Assembly (NCBI GenBank): GCA_965117015.1
Contig: OZ220747.1
Location: 1,798,001-1,862,000 of the forward strand
DNA length: 64,000 nucleotides
Direction of reading: 5' to 3'
Origin: Aldehydirespirator sp965117015
GTDB lineage: Bacteria > Actinomycetota > Acidimicrobiia > Acidimicrobiales > Aldehydirespiratoraceae
Part shown: positions 24,460-33,512 of the stretch, piece by piece
How the letters are laid out: every line of letters begins with the position of its first letter
How positions within the stretch are numbered: position 1 is the first letter of the stretch
Translations under genes and position numbers: made by a program
Notes under the pieces: generated by a model
The model's input: only the letters and a program-made list of their open reading frames with translations
Databases searched by the model: none
What the model was told of the DNA's origin: nothing

Positions 24460-26397
24460 GTGGTTGACGCTGAGGAAGTGCAGGTAGTTCTTCTTTGCGC
24501 CGCGTCGGGCACGCGTCTGACCGCAATTGGCGATTCGCTCAAGTCGACTAAGCCGAGACGCATCGTGAAGGACTTGGAAAGGGAAGTCTGCAAGATGCAC
24601 GGCAAGGCGACGATGGAATCACTCGTCAGACTTCCCCGACGAATGTTGTATGACAGTTGGCGCACCGCATGCAACAAGACTCTGGAGGAGATAGTTGGAG
24701 AAGACCCTGAGCACCCAGCTGTAATGTCTCTGCATCTGACTTGGTACAAGTCGGATACAGGGGAGTTCTTCTCACCGCTCGACTTGTCTGAGCTGAAGCG
24801 CACCGATTGTTCGATCGTCCATGTGGTGATACTGATTGACGACATCTACGACATGTTCAGCCGCTTGAGGGGAGATGGGGCGCTCTACGGGAGTGACTTC
24901 ATGGCTCATGACCGTGATGCACTCAAGAAGCTCACCAATGGAATGAATAGGGATGGCCTCGAAGTGCAGGCCGTCGAAAATGCACTGGGTGAACTGCTCG
25001 CATGGCGCCGCGCAGAAATGATCCAAGCAGAGAATATCGCTCGGTCGTTGGGTGCGAGGCTGACAGTACTGGGAACGAAGCACCACCGGGATTCTCTGCA
25101 GACTATTGTCTCTGATCCTGACGCTCCAAGGATCTATCTGTCACATAGGATTTCTGAACACCGAAGACACAATATGGCGACAGTTACTCAAGATTTTCCG
25201 CTCGGAGAATGGATGCGCGTCGTTGAGGAGGTCAACACGCTTCACCGCTACTTCCTGGAACATCGTCAGGTACTCATCAATCCTACTGCGATAGATGAAC
25301 TGCGGTTCAAGAATACCAGCCCTACTGGCAGACGCGATCCGCTCCTCGGTGCGCGGTGGCCGTTGCTGGAGCCCACAGACGAATTGCTCTGTGAGGTATC
25401 TGGCCAGTCGGACGGACATGTGGATGAGGCACCTCTGGACTATGAGCACACCAGAATACTGACCGCAGATCTCTCCACGATACACCCCGTATCATTCAGC
25501 GTGTCTCGTTCGGTGGCCAACAGGATCCTCTTCGAGATTCCCTTCCGGGATCATGTGATTGTCGAGAATACACCTCATCTCTGTGTGTATCGTCCCTTCT
25601 TCTGTAGCGATCTGAAGAAAGCGACGACCCAAGCAGACTGGTCTAGCGGCGTCAGACCCGAAGTAAACCACTGGAAGGACACTCATACTTTTACGCAGGA
25701 GATCGACTCCGAGAGGCTGCTGCCGTCTCGCCGAGTAGCCTTCGTCCATACTGATAAGGAGATTGAATGCCGGTTCCTCTGGCTGTTGAAGGGGAATCGT
25801 GGCAAGAATTGGGACAGATTCCTGGAGAATATCAGGAGCCCACTGATCAAGAACCTGCAAGACATAGATGTTCCCCAAAGCGAGATTGATGACTTGTTTG
25901 CTGGTCACATGGACGTGCGTGGATCGGTCCCCTTGGAACGCCATCCGGAAGCGCCCTTTGTAGTAACCAATGCGGAGAAGATTCTAAAGGCGATCCGACC
26001 AGCCGTACAGGCTGCACTTCATGTGGCCTTCACATCGCTTGAGCGTCCGGGCGACGGGGAGTCAGAAAGCGATGAGACAGGCTTGGAGGGCAATCGGTTG
26101 ATCTCTCTGAACCAGATCGCGCTCTATGCAGTCACCGAAGACGCTTCTCGCGATGCCCAGAATCTGCGTCAGCTTGTAAGGAAGCTCAAGCGGTTCTTTC
26201 AGGGCTCTGTTGCCGAGGATGCTGATGGGCAGGAGGCCACCGGAGCAGAAACCGATCCGGCTGCCGGTAGCAATATCAATGAGGATTTCTGGGTGGAGTG
26301 TGAACGGTGCTTTAGGGCCGTTGCCGGCGAAGAGTTGGAGCGGCGTGTCGCGATGGGCCTGAAGTGGCCCTACGACGAACTGGCGAGCCGTTGCTGA
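24460..26397 (+). CDS. Large unknown protein, possible nucleotide-binding N-terminus
   Basis: A 645-residue protein started at GTG 24460, five bases after GAGG. Its opening (VVLLCAASGTRLTAIGDSLK) sits where a P-loop kinase would have GxxGxGK[ST], but the lysine of the P-loop is missing. Further on are VVILIDDIYDMFSRL, which resembles a Walker B strand, and IYLSHRISEHRRHN followed by INPTAIDELRF, a His/Arg-rich stretch that may belong to a phosphotransferase or glycosidase-like fold. The C-terminal half is not assignable. It is followed after 15 bp by the interrupted antitoxin-like gene, so an operon is likely. I do not recognise a family. Confidence 0.6.
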   Translation: MVDAEEVQVVLLCAASGTRLTAIGDSLKSTKPRRIVKDLEREVCKMHGKATMESLVRLPRRMLYDSWRTACNKTLEEIVGEDPEHPAVMSLHLTWYKSDTGEFFSPLDLSELKRTDCSIVHVVILIDDIYDMFSRLRGDGALYGSDFMAHDRDALKKLTNGMNRDGLEVQAVENALGELLAWRRAEMIQAENIARSLGARLTVLGTKHHRDSLQTIVSDPDAPRIYLSHRISEHRRHNMATVTQDFPLGEWMRVVEEVNTLHRYFLEHRQVLINPTAIDELRFKNTSPTGRRDPLLGARWPLLEPTDELLCEVSGQSDGHVDEAPLDYEHTRILTADLSTIHPVSFSVSRSVANRILFEIPFRDHVIVENTPHLCVYRPFFCSDLKKATTQADWSSGVRPEVNHWKDTHTFTQEIDSERLLPSRRVAFVHTDKEIECRFLWLLKGNRGKNWDRFLENIRSPLIKNLQDIDVPQSEIDDLFAGHMDVRGSVPLERHPEAPFVVTNAEKILKAIRPAVQAALHVAFTSLERPGDGESESDETGLEGNRLISLNQIALYAVTEDASRDAQNLRQLVRKLKRFFQGSVAEDADGQEATGAETDPAAGSNINEDFWVECERCFRAVAGEELERRVAMGLKWPYDELASRC

Positions 26398-26745
26398 GGG
26401 GCGCCAAGACGATGGCGGCAGCCGAGCACGAGCAGCGCAGCGCCTCCCCGCTGCGTCGGGCCATGACGACGCTGGACCTGTCGAGCAGCGACATCGCGGA
26501 GTTGATGGGCGTGGAGCGCCAGGCGGTCGAGAAGTGGCTGCTGGCAGGGCCGCCCGCTGATCGCGTCGCCAAGATCGGCGCTCTGGCAGAGATCGCGGAC
26601 ATCCTCAGCTACCGGCTCCGAGACGGGATGGCGGCGGTGGTCGTGTGTCAACGGCCAGTGGGATCTGCCCAGTGGCGGCCAGCAGAATTGCCCAGTGGCG
26701 GCCAGCAGAATTGCCCACTGGCGGCCAGGTGTTCTGCCCACCCGT

Positions 26746-27516
26746 TTAGTTGGTCAGTGGCGTCACCCCCTTTCCGGCGGTGGCTTGGGTGAGACGGATG
26801 CTGTCACCGGCAGTGAGGACGATGTGGGCGTGGTGCAGCAGTCGGTCGACGGTGGCGTTGGCGATGGTCTTGGGCATCAGTTCGTCGAACCCTGCGGGGT
26901 GAAGGTTGCTTGATAGGGCGATGGAGCGTTTCTCATAGGCGGCGTCGACGACGCGGTAGAGCGCCTCGGCGGTGTCGGTGGTGACTGGCAGCAGGCCGAT
27001 GTCGTCGATGATGATGACGTCGGCTCGCATGATGCGTCGGATGGCTTTGGCGGCGGTGTCGTCGGCGCTGTGGCGGCGCACGAGCGCTCCGAGGTGCTCG
27101 AGGCTGAACCAGGTCACCTTGTGGCCGGCGTCGACGGCGGCATGGCCGAGTGCTTCACAGAAGTGGGTCTTGCCGGTGCCTGATGGTCCGCACACCACGA
27201 GGTTCTCGTGACGTTGGATCCATTCCAGGGTGCGCAGCGCCCGCTGGGTGGGTGCGGGGATCGACGACACGGTGTCGTCCCAGGCGTCGAAGGTCTTGCC
27301 GGTGGGGAACCCGGCGGCTTTGCGCCGGGCGCGGATCGAGGACGCTTGACGGCCGGCGAGCTCCTCAGCCAGCAGCGCCCGCATCGCTTCGGCTGGGTCC
27401 CAGCGTTGTGCTTTGGCGGTGGCCAGCAGGTCCGGCGCGGTGCGGCGCATGTGGGGCAGCCGCAGAGCGCGCAGCAGGTCCACGACTTCATCGACTGGTG
27501 AGGTGGTGGTGGTCAT
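26746..27516 (-). CDS. istB: IS21-family helper ATPase
   Basis: A 256-residue AAA+ ATPase with Walker A GPSGTGKTHF, Walker B DVIIIDDIGLL and the sensor-type SIALSSNL. It activates the transposase and helps choose the target. Its ATG at 27516 overlaps the istA stop by ATGA, the standard IS21 coupling. A longer open frame continues upstream inside istA, but no family homology would be expected there. Confidence 0.95.
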   Translation of the reverse strand: MTTTTSPVDEVVDLLRALRLPHMRRTAPDLLATAKAQRWDPAEAMRALLAEELAGRQASSIRARRKAAGFPTGKTFDAWDDTVSSIPAPTQRALRTLEWIQRHENLVVCGPSGTGKTHFCEALGHAAVDAGHKVTWFSLEHLGALVRRHSADDTAAKAIRRIMRADVIIIDDIGLLPVTTDTAEALYRVVDAAYEKRSIALSSNLHPAGFDELMPKTIANATVDRLLHHAHIVLTAGDSIRLTQATAGKGVTPLTN

Positions 27517-28997
27517 CGGTCGGCTCCGAGGCGGCTCCAGGCGGCGGTGCCGGGCTGCAGCGAGTGCGCGTCGTCGGCGCGCCGGCGTTGTCCGGGAGGG
27601 TGAGCAGCCAAAATCGAGGTCAGGTCGCCGTCTGCGAAGCGGCCGAACATCGCGGCGTGACCAAGCGCCCAATCGACGCGGGTGCTGCCATGCAGGCGGG
27701 CCAGGTCGACGGCTTGGGCCATCTTGGTCTTGATCCGTGACGTGCCCGCGGAGGCGGCCTCGACGAGCCAGGTGCGGGCGCCGTCGCCGATGGCGAGGAA
27801 CTCGGCTTCGGCCGCGCTGGCCGGCCTCGGCTGGCGCCCGAGCGGCCCGGCTGGGCGCGACGGGTAGTGGGCGTCGTCGATCATCGGGCGCCCAGGCGTC
27901 GAACGCTGATGGCGTGCCACCTCGACTGGACCTGCCGATGCGCAGTGCACCACGACGACGCAGTCGCCGTCGACGCGCACCCACACCGTCTCATCAGCCA
28001 ACGTGTGCGGGACCGAGTAGGTCACCGCGCCGAAGCTGATCGTGGAGCTCCAGGAGACTTTGCGGGTCTCGCCGAACACCGCCGTGTAAGGCGCCTCGGG
28101 CAGCGCGTGCAGCCGCTGCTTTTCCTCAGCGAGCATCTCCGCTGGCGCCTGCCGGGTCACCCGATGCTCACGGCCGTTGACGTGGGCCATCCACGCGTCG
28201 CAGGCCTCGACCAGTTCGGCCCAGCTGGCGTAGTCGCTGAGCAGGTTGGCGTCGGTGGGCACCAGATCGGCCTTGGCAACCCGCACCGTCGCTTCTGAGC
28301 CGCCCTTGGACTCGGGGTCCGCCGGCACACACGTCGCCACCGTGATCCCGTAATGGCCGCTGATCGCGACCATCTCGGGATGGCGCACAGCGATCCCCGC
28401 GACGTGATCGATCGTGACGGTGCGCTCGTTGTCGGTCAGCCAATACGTCGGCGCGCCGCCGAAGGCCCTCATCGCCCGGTCCACGCAGCCGATCACCGTC
28501 GCCAGCCGGCGGTCCCAGCACGGCACCACCACCCGGAACCTCGACCACGCCAACCACGCACAGAACAGACTCGTCGCCCGGCCGGCGATGACCGGACCGG
28601 CGCCCCAGTCCCACTGCGCCCACATCCCCGGCTCAGGGATCCACGGCCGATACACCCGCCGCCGACCACGGCGATGGTTGGCCTTCACCTCAGCCACCGC
28701 TCGGCGCACCGTGCGCTCCGAACCGCAGAACCCCAACGCCTTCAACTTGTCGAAGGCCCGATCGGCGCGGATCTTCGCATTCGACCGCTCGACCCACTCC
28801 TCGATCTTGCCCATCCACGGATCGATGATCCGCTCCCTGCGCCGCGGTCCGACACCGGCCAGCTCGCCGGCGTCGCGCTTAGCCACATAGGCGGCCACGG
28901 TGTGATGCGAACAGCCGGCCAACTCGCCGGCATCCCTGAACGACCCAGTCAGGTCGAACGCTTCCAACATGTTCATGATTTCCTCGCGAGACTTCAT
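27513..28997 (-). CDS. istA: IS21-family transposase
   Basis: A 494-residue DDE transposase started at ATG 28997, with GGAGGAG upstream. The N-terminus has a helix-turn-helix (DAGELAGCSHHTVAAYV). Catalytic acids are in QWDWGAGPV, YWLTDNERTVT and the ESKGGSE segment. The length is normal for the family and no frameshift is seen, so the element should be able to transpose. Confidence 0.95.
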   Translation of the reverse strand: MKSREEIMNMLEAFDLTGSFRDAGELAGCSHHTVAAYVAKRDAGELAGVGPRRRERIIDPWMGKIEEWVERSNAKIRADRAFDKLKALGFCGSERTVRRAVAEVKANHRRGRRRVYRPWIPEPGMWAQWDWGAGPVIAGRATSLFCAWLAWSRFRVVVPCWDRRLATVIGCVDRAMRAFGGAPTYWLTDNERTVTIDHVAGIAVRHPEMVAISGHYGITVATCVPADPESKGGSEATVRVAKADLVPTDANLLSDYASWAELVEACDAWMAHVNGREHRVTRQAPAEMLAEEKQRLHALPEAPYTAVFGETRKVSWSSTISFGAVTYSVPHTLADETVWVRVDGDCVVVVHCASAGPVEVARHQRSTPGRPMIDDAHYPSRPAGPLGRQPRPASAAEAEFLAIGDGARTWLVEAASAGTSRIKTKMAQAVDLARLHGSTRVDWALGHAAMFGRFADGDLTSILAAHPPGQRRRADDAHSLQPGTAAWSRLGADR

Positions 28998-29433
28998 TGG
29001 CTCCTCCTGCTCGATGGTCCCGGTGTGGTGACCGGCCATTCGAGTAGGAGGAGCACCCCGCCAAGGTGGACCCCGACGGGACACGGACTTCAACGCGGGC
29101 AACTCTGTTGGCCGCCAGCGGGCAGCTACATGGCCGCCACTGGGCAGGATCTCATGGCCGCCGACAGTCGTGCGCCGCAGTGCCGACGGCTACGGCGGGC
29201 GCAGCATGCTCGAGGTCCTCGCCGACGACGGCCATGAGTGGCTGCTGCGATCGGTCAAGGACAGTTTCGACTACACGAGTGTCGCCTGAGCCCTGACCGC
29301 GAACTGGCATGGTTCCCCCGCGGCGGCGTCGCGCAGCTGAGGTCGCGACGCACTTTTTGACGACTGGTGGTAACACCCAGCAGTGATGGCCTCAAAAAAG
29401 CTGGGTTGACTTGGATGCTCCGACCCAGGATTT

Positions 29434-29502
29434 ACTACAATTCCGACGCTACTTTCACTACAATTCCGACGCGACTTTCGCTACAGTTCCGACGCTGATC
29501 CT
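29434..29502. repeat. Three tandem 23-bp repeats
   Basis: Units start at 29434, 29457 and 29480. The first two differ at one base (ACTACAATTCCGACGC(T/G)ACTTTC); the third matches over its first 16 bases with two changes. The pattern resembles transposase-binding repeats at an insertion-sequence end, but no transposase gene adjoins it. Confidence 0.65.
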
Positions 29503-29551
29503 GCCCTCTTGGGTGCTACGTCTGACGAGGCCCGGAACCGGGGCTTCTTCG

Positions 29552-29608
29552 GCAATTTGACACGCTAAATCGTTTAGCGTGTCAAATTGCGGTTGTTTGA
29601 CACGCTAA
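29552..29608. repeat. Perfect 18-bp inverted repeat plus a third half-site
   Basis: Arms at 29552-29569 and 29573-29590 are perfect complements with a TCG loop. A further TTTGACACGCTAA copy lies at 29596-29608 in the orientation of the left arm. This looks like a protein-binding site (operator or recombinase site) rather than a terminator. Confidence 0.7.
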
Positions 29609-29809
29609 CGGGAGCTCGGCGCGTGGTCTTGTACCTGCTACGCGCCGTTGTTGGTCGACCTGTGTCTGCCGCCGCGGTTGCAGCAGGGTTGCGCCGCCAA
29701 GAATGGAGCAAGTAGCCGCCGGTACTGGCTCTATGTGAATTTGGCGGGAGTCACCGCCGTGTTAGTGGGCCTAGCTGCGCTGCACTGGGGCAGGCTGTTC
29801 CCCTAACCG

Positions 29810-30004
29810 TTACCCCGCAGCCGCGCTCTGGCGCTCCCGTGCCGCCTTCACCGTCCGCTTGGCCTCGGCGACCGCCGCTCGGCGCTCGGTCGGGCGCTGT
29901 GGGTTCACGGGGGAAATCGGCTCCAGTTGAGGCACCGACTCCTCGGCAGCATCATCCTGCGCGGCGGCGGTGCCGTCGCCGCCCTCTGTTTTCTCCAGTC
30001 CCAT
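29810..30004 (-). CDS. Small charged hypothetical protein
   Basis: A 64-residue frame with GGGAGAG upstream of ATG 30004. The product is acidic at first and ends in a basic Ala/Arg helix (AAVAEAKRTVKAARERQSAAAG). No family is recognised, and composition bias could produce this frame by chance. Confidence 0.35.
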   Translation of the reverse strand: MGLEKTEGGDGTAAAQDDAAEESVPQLEPISPVNPQRPTERRAAVAEAKRTVKAARERQSAAAG

Positions 30005-30409
30005 CGGTCTCTCCCTTCCTGCGCCGCCGAGAACTAGGCCGGCCCTGCAAAAGCGAGCCTAACCCGCACGCTCACGCCGTCATTTCCCGCCCCGGGCGCA
30101 AGCCTTGCGGGCTTGTCCGCGACCACGACGGTCATTGCCGCCACCTGCCCCACCGCAAGGGATAAGTGCCCCTCGGGGCTCTAGCCGGCCTGCTGCCGCT
30201 CGCGTCGACCGTCATGCCCACGAATGTCCCTAGGGGGGTTGCAACCGTCTCTCAGCCTCGTGTTATCATGCATTCGTACCAATACACCGGCGCCTAGGCT
30301 TCGGCTCCATCAGGGGCCGGCGCCGAACGCCACCCCCTACGGTCGCCTACTAGGCGGCCGTAGTTGCGTTATGGGGGCCTCTCTCACGATCAGGAGCAGA
30401 GTTCCAACG
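30005..30409. other. Intergenic region with hairpin
   Basis: No gene is supported here. A compact hairpin of 27 nt at 30337-30363 (CTACGG-T-CGCCT...AGGCG-G-CCGTAG) may terminate the DUF488 transcript, which runs towards it. Two GGCGCC sites lie nearby. Confidence 0.4.
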
Positions 30410-30871
30410 CTAGACCTTCACGACGGAAACGGCGGGATACTCGCCCTTGATCTTGTCGGTGATGCAGGAGCGGTGACACTCCGTGTGCTCTCGCTCGAAG
30501 CAGAGCAACGCAATCCGGGTGTGAGCAACGAGATCAGTGATCGCCTGCAGGCGCGAGGCGGCCCCGTTCTCGAGGTGTCGTCGATAGCGATCTTGAGCCG
30601 TGGCCCGGCCTGCCCGGAATGCGTCCCGATTCTCAGGGGGGTTTCCGAGCTCCGTCTCGTGCCTGTATCCGATGCCCTCGGTTGCGAGCGCCTCGGTCAG
30701 AGCCGTCTTTGAGAATCCCCTCTTCCGGGAGACGGCGTTGAGGCGAACGTCTACAACAAGCTCTACTCGGTGCCGCTTCATTGCTCGGACGAAGTCGTCG
30801 ATCGATCGTCCCTCGTACCCGGTCGAGACGATCGTTCCCGTGCGCAATGCTGTCGATCTCACGGTTTCCAT
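30410..30871 (-). CDS. DUF488 family protein
   Basis: A 153-residue protein. The DUF488 motifs are present: TIVSTGYEGRSIDDFVRAM, VVDVRLNAVSRKRGFSK, IGYRHETELGNP and the closing LLCFEREHTECHRSCI. DUF488 proteins occur in defence and metal contexts, and their reaction is not known to me. ATG 30871 is used; a GTG about 51 bases upstream is in frame and possible. The much longer open frame (to 31519) is antisense to the lipoprotein gene and is not used. Confidence 0.85.
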   Translation of the reverse strand: METVRSTALRTGTIVSTGYEGRSIDDFVRAMKRHRVELVVDVRLNAVSRKRGFSKTALTEALATEGIGYRHETELGNPPENRDAFRAGRATAQDRYRRHLENGAASRLQAITDLVAHTRIALLCFEREHTECHRSCITDKIKGEYPAVSVVKV

Positions 30872-31316
30872 GGTACGCAGATCGGCCAGCTCTCTGAGCG
30901 GAGCCCGAATCTCGTCAAACACCCTGCAGTAGTCGTGTCGTCGTCCTGATCGGCTCGGGCCCGTGGCTGTGAGGCCCGGCCCCGAGGAGCTGACGGGTTG
31001 GCTGGTGGTGGGTGGGGGCGGTTCTGTTGGGGTGCGGTGCCTTTGGGTGCTGCAATCTGCATATTCGGTTGTTGTCTGTGGGTGCGGCCGATGGTCTGGG
31101 CCTTGGTGGCTGGGGGGCTGTTGGCTGCGGGGTCGGCCGCGGTTGCGGGCTGGGACGTGGGGTTTTGGGTCCGGTTGCCGCGGGACGACGGCGGGTGGCG
31201 TATGATGTGAAGAACTACAGAGATGGATACAAGCTGTAGATATAGCTATATCCTGAGTATACAATCTCGGCGTGAGCCGGGTCGGGCCACTGGCATTCTT
31301 GAGGGGAGCCCTGTGA
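30872..31316. other. Control region upstream of the surface-protein operon
   Basis: This 445-bp divergent region is G/T-rich on the plus strand and then AT-rich near 31200-31270. A perfect 14-bp palindrome, GATATAGCTATATC, lies at 31239-31252, about 65 bp before the lipoprotein start. It is a candidate operator or part of the promoter. Confidence 0.45.
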
Positions 31317-33512
31317 GTGACGCTGTTGAAGCTCCGAGAGGCGGATCGGACTGCTTGCGGGTGTCGCCGGTGCGGCCGGTCACGAGGGTCGGGACACGCC
31401 CCTCCGTCGAAGCGCTGCTTCGTGTTGGGAGTGGGACTGCTGGCCGCGGCGGCGGTGCTGGCGGCTTGCGCGGGGACCACGACGATCGATGGTGCGGCCG
31501 GTAACACCGATGGCCTCACTTCTGAAGTGTCTGGGGCTGCGCCCGACGGTGTCCGGGATCCGGACGACGCTGGGGGTCCCGACGGTGTTGGGGACTCGGA
31601 CGGTGCTGGGGATCCAGGGGCGGCTGGTGACGCTGATGGGTCGTCTCAGGCCGGAGCGGATGGTGCTGGGGACTCGGATGGTTCGGGGGACCTCGGTGCT
31701 GGGGACTCGGACGGTGCTGGGGATCCGGGGGCGGCTGGTGACGCTGATGGGTCGTCTGCGGCCGGAGCGGACGGTGCTGGGGACTCCGATGGTTCTGGGG
31801 TCTCGGACGGTGCTGGGGGCTCGGATGGTTCCGGGGACCTCGGTTCTGGGAACTCTGAAGTTGAGGTTGATGGTTCTTCTCGGTTGCTCACGGGGCTTCG
31901 GGCCCTTGTTGGGCCTGAGGGCGTTTGGCTGATGTGGACTGTGGATGAGGCCCGGGCCGAGCGGGTGAACGGCTTCTCCTGCGTTTATCGCACGCCTGCG
32001 CACCTGGAGCTCGGGGTCTCCGGGGCGGTGCCCTGCGGTCCGCCTGCGGGCGGGGCGGAAGCGACCCACACCGCGTTGAGCCCTGCGGCGGCACGCACCC
32101 GGGTCGTGGGCGGGCTGCCGGAGTTCGGCGACTACGACTTCGAGGTCGTAGCCAACGTCGACCCCGGCGAAGTGATCGAGTGGCCGATGCGGGCGCTGAG
32201 AGTCCGGGTCGAGGTGACCCCAGAGTTCGCCGGCCCGCCGGGGCTCGACCGGGCCGTCACCGGGACAGGGCCGTTGGTGACCGGTTGTGGACCCGACGGC
32301 GGTCCGGGCGACGCTTCGGCGGGCCGGCCCTGGCAGCTCGACCAGATCGTGTCGGCGGCGCATCTCGCCCACTACCCGGGCCGGGGCTGGAGCGGGGGCG
32401 GCGATCCCGCCGCGCCCCCCGAGTGGCCCGACCCGCCGTCGCTGGCGACGGTGTTCGAGGAGGCCGGCCTCGACGGTCAGGCACTGCAGCAGGTCATGAC
32501 GGACCCCGGGGCGGACCGGGGCTCAGCCCGGGCCGTGATCACCGCCAACAGCGCGCTGGGCCCGCTGGATCGGGCGTCGGTGGGCACCAAGGCGCTCCTG
32601 CGGCGCGGCGTCTCCGGCTCGGCCGGCGCCGGCGGTACTAACGGCTCGGCCGGTGCTGGCGGTGCCAACGGCGCTGGTTACGGGTGGGAGTTGCGGCTTC
32701 ATTCCAGCTACCCGTTCGGCGCCGACTATGTGTACGAGCCCGACCACGCCGTGCCCGGATGGGACGACGCCGGCCACCCGGTGGCCTGGCCGCAGCTGTG
32801 GAACCTGGAGGACTGCCCTCCGCCGCAGTGGCCCAGCGCCACCCACGACGTGGCCCTGGCCCTCTCCGACGACGCCGCCGGGCGCCGCCTGGAGCACTCC
32901 GGCTACGGCTGGTGGGCGGTGGCGCCGGTGGGGCCGATGCCCGAGCGCATCGTGGCCACCAAGGGCGGCCTGTCATACGGCGACCCGGCTCCCACCCCGC
33001 TGGCGCGGCCCGCGGCCCCTACGGCAACCTATGTGGGCCGCGCCAGCGGACACCTCTTCTTCGGCCTGCAGCGCTACGCCCTGGCCGGCGACCTGACGCT
33101 CACCCTCGAGCAGACCGGCGACGGCGACGGCGACGGCGACACGACGCAGCTCACCGGGCGCATCGACAACGTCGTCTTCGTCGCCCTCGACCACGACAGC
33201 CTCGAACTCCTGCCGGGACCGCCGGTCGAGTGGCGCTCGCTCACGCTCGACGCCGGCGCCCCGGCCCCGGCCGCGGGCGTCTGGTCGGGCGCGGCGAGGG
33301 TCGACGGCGACACACCCCTGACGGACTCTCTCGGCCTTCCGCCCGCCGACGCCTTCACCGGCGACTGGCGCGCCGAGGCCTACGGCCCGCTCGCCCAGGA
33401 GATCACCGGGCGGCTGCGCACCTGGACCCCGCTGCCTGAGGGCGCCCACCCCGTCCAGGGCTGGCCCGCACAAGCACTGATCGTCGTCGGCTTCGGAGGA
33501 CGCACCCCATGA
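31317..33512 (+). CDS. Large lipoprotein with Asp/Gly/Ser repeats, first gene of surface operon
   Basis: A 731-residue protein starting at GTG 31317, with GAGGGGAG upstream. After a basic leader the signal peptide FVLGVGLLAAAAVLAAC ends in a lipobox. Residues ~60-180 are a low-complexity stretch built from units such as GAGDSDGSGDLG, encoded by repeated GGTGCTGGGGACTCGGA-type DNA, so the length may vary between strains. The remainder is an exported domain with a possible fibronectin-like strand pattern near WLMWTVDEARAERVNGFSC and cysteines later. Its last bases overlap the start of the giant gene by ATGA, so the two are probably made together and may form one envelope structure. Confidence 0.8.
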   Translation: MTLLKLREADRTACGCRRCGRSRGSGHAPPSKRCFVLGVGLLAAAAVLAACAGTTTIDGAAGNTDGLTSEVSGAAPDGVRDPDDAGGPDGVGDSDGAGDPGAAGDADGSSQAGADGAGDSDGSGDLGAGDSDGAGDPGAAGDADGSSAAGADGAGDSDGSGVSDGAGGSDGSGDLGSGNSEVEVDGSSRLLTGLRALVGPEGVWLMWTVDEARAERVNGFSCVYRTPAHLELGVSGAVPCGPPAGGAEATHTALSPAAARTRVVGGLPEFGDYDFEVVANVDPGEVIEWPMRALRVRVEVTPEFAGPPGLDRAVTGTGPLVTGCGPDGGPGDASAGRPWQLDQIVSAAHLAHYPGRGWSGGGDPAAPPEWPDPPSLATVFEEAGLDGQALQQVMTDPGADRGSARAVITANSALGPLDRASVGTKALLRRGVSGSAGAGGTNGSAGAGGANGAGYGWELRLHSSYPFGADYVYEPDHAVPGWDDAGHPVAWPQLWNLEDCPPPQWPSATHDVALALSDDAAGRRLEHSGYGWWAVAPVGPMPERIVATKGGLSYGDPAPTPLARPAAPTATYVGRASGHLFFGLQRYALAGDLTLTLEQTGDGDGDGDTTQLTGRIDNVVFVALDHDSLELLPGPPVEWRSLTLDAGAPAPAAGVWSGAARVDGDTPLTDSLGLPPADAFTGDWRAEAYGPLAQEITGRLRTWTPLPEGAHPVQGWPAQALIVVGFGGRTP

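Larger units (their letters stand above)
26646..29166 (-). mobile_element. IS21-family insertion sequence, complete
   Basis: Ends begin TGTC(N)3GGCCA on both sides (left 26646, right complement from 29166), and GTCGTG is duplicated at 26640-26645 and 29167-29172. The element is 2,521 bp and holds istA and istB. Internal terminal repeats of the IS21 type are present: TGCCCA(G/C)TGGCGGCCAG at 26666, 26689 and 26712 with 23-bp spacing, and inverted copies ending at 29124 and 29146. Family members use such multiple end repeats for transposase binding. Confidence 0.9.
26412..29289 (+). pseudogene. Xre/MbcA/ParS-like antitoxin gene interrupted by IS21-family element
   Basis: The left piece (ATG 26412 to 26645) encodes a helix-turn-helix antitoxin N-terminus (TTLDLSSSDIAELMGVERQAVEKWL). 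The right piece resumes at 29173 after the duplicated GTCGTG. Removing the insertion plus one copy of the duplication restores one frame: ...DGMAAVVV joined to RRSADGYGGRSMLEVLADD, ending SFDYTSVA and TGA at 29287-29289. The GGRSMLE..A stretch is typical of the Xre/MbcA/ParS toxin-binding C-terminus. The intact protein would have been about 119 residues. No RES-type toxin is adjacent. The clean duplication and intact frame suggest a recent insertion. Confidence 0.8.
29290..29809. other. Repeat-rich intergenic region
   Basis: This 520-bp stretch has no supported gene. It contains the 23-bp tandem repeats (29434-29502) and the long perfect inverted repeat (29552-29608). Confidence 0.6.

Noticed and set aside
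26746..27984. Extended 412-codon istB frame
   Set aside because: The upstream part overlaps istA in another frame. The ATG at 27516 fits the known IS21 coupling.
29839..30165. A 108-codon frame ending PCGLVRDHDGHCRHL, a possible small zinc-binding protein
   Set aside because: Only the last ~20 residues look protein-like. No start codon lies near them and the rest is antisense to the frame at 29810-30004.
30998..31210. A 70-codon frame coding for a Trp/Gly-rich hydrophobic peptide
   Set aside because: The strand is G/T-rich here, which alone gives Gly, Val, Trp and Leu codons. There is no ribosome site, and it starts at TTG.
31550..31860. Direct DNA repeats considered as a CRISPR or minisatellite locus
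   Set aside because: They are in frame inside the lipoprotein gene and simply encode the Asp/Gly/Ser stretch.
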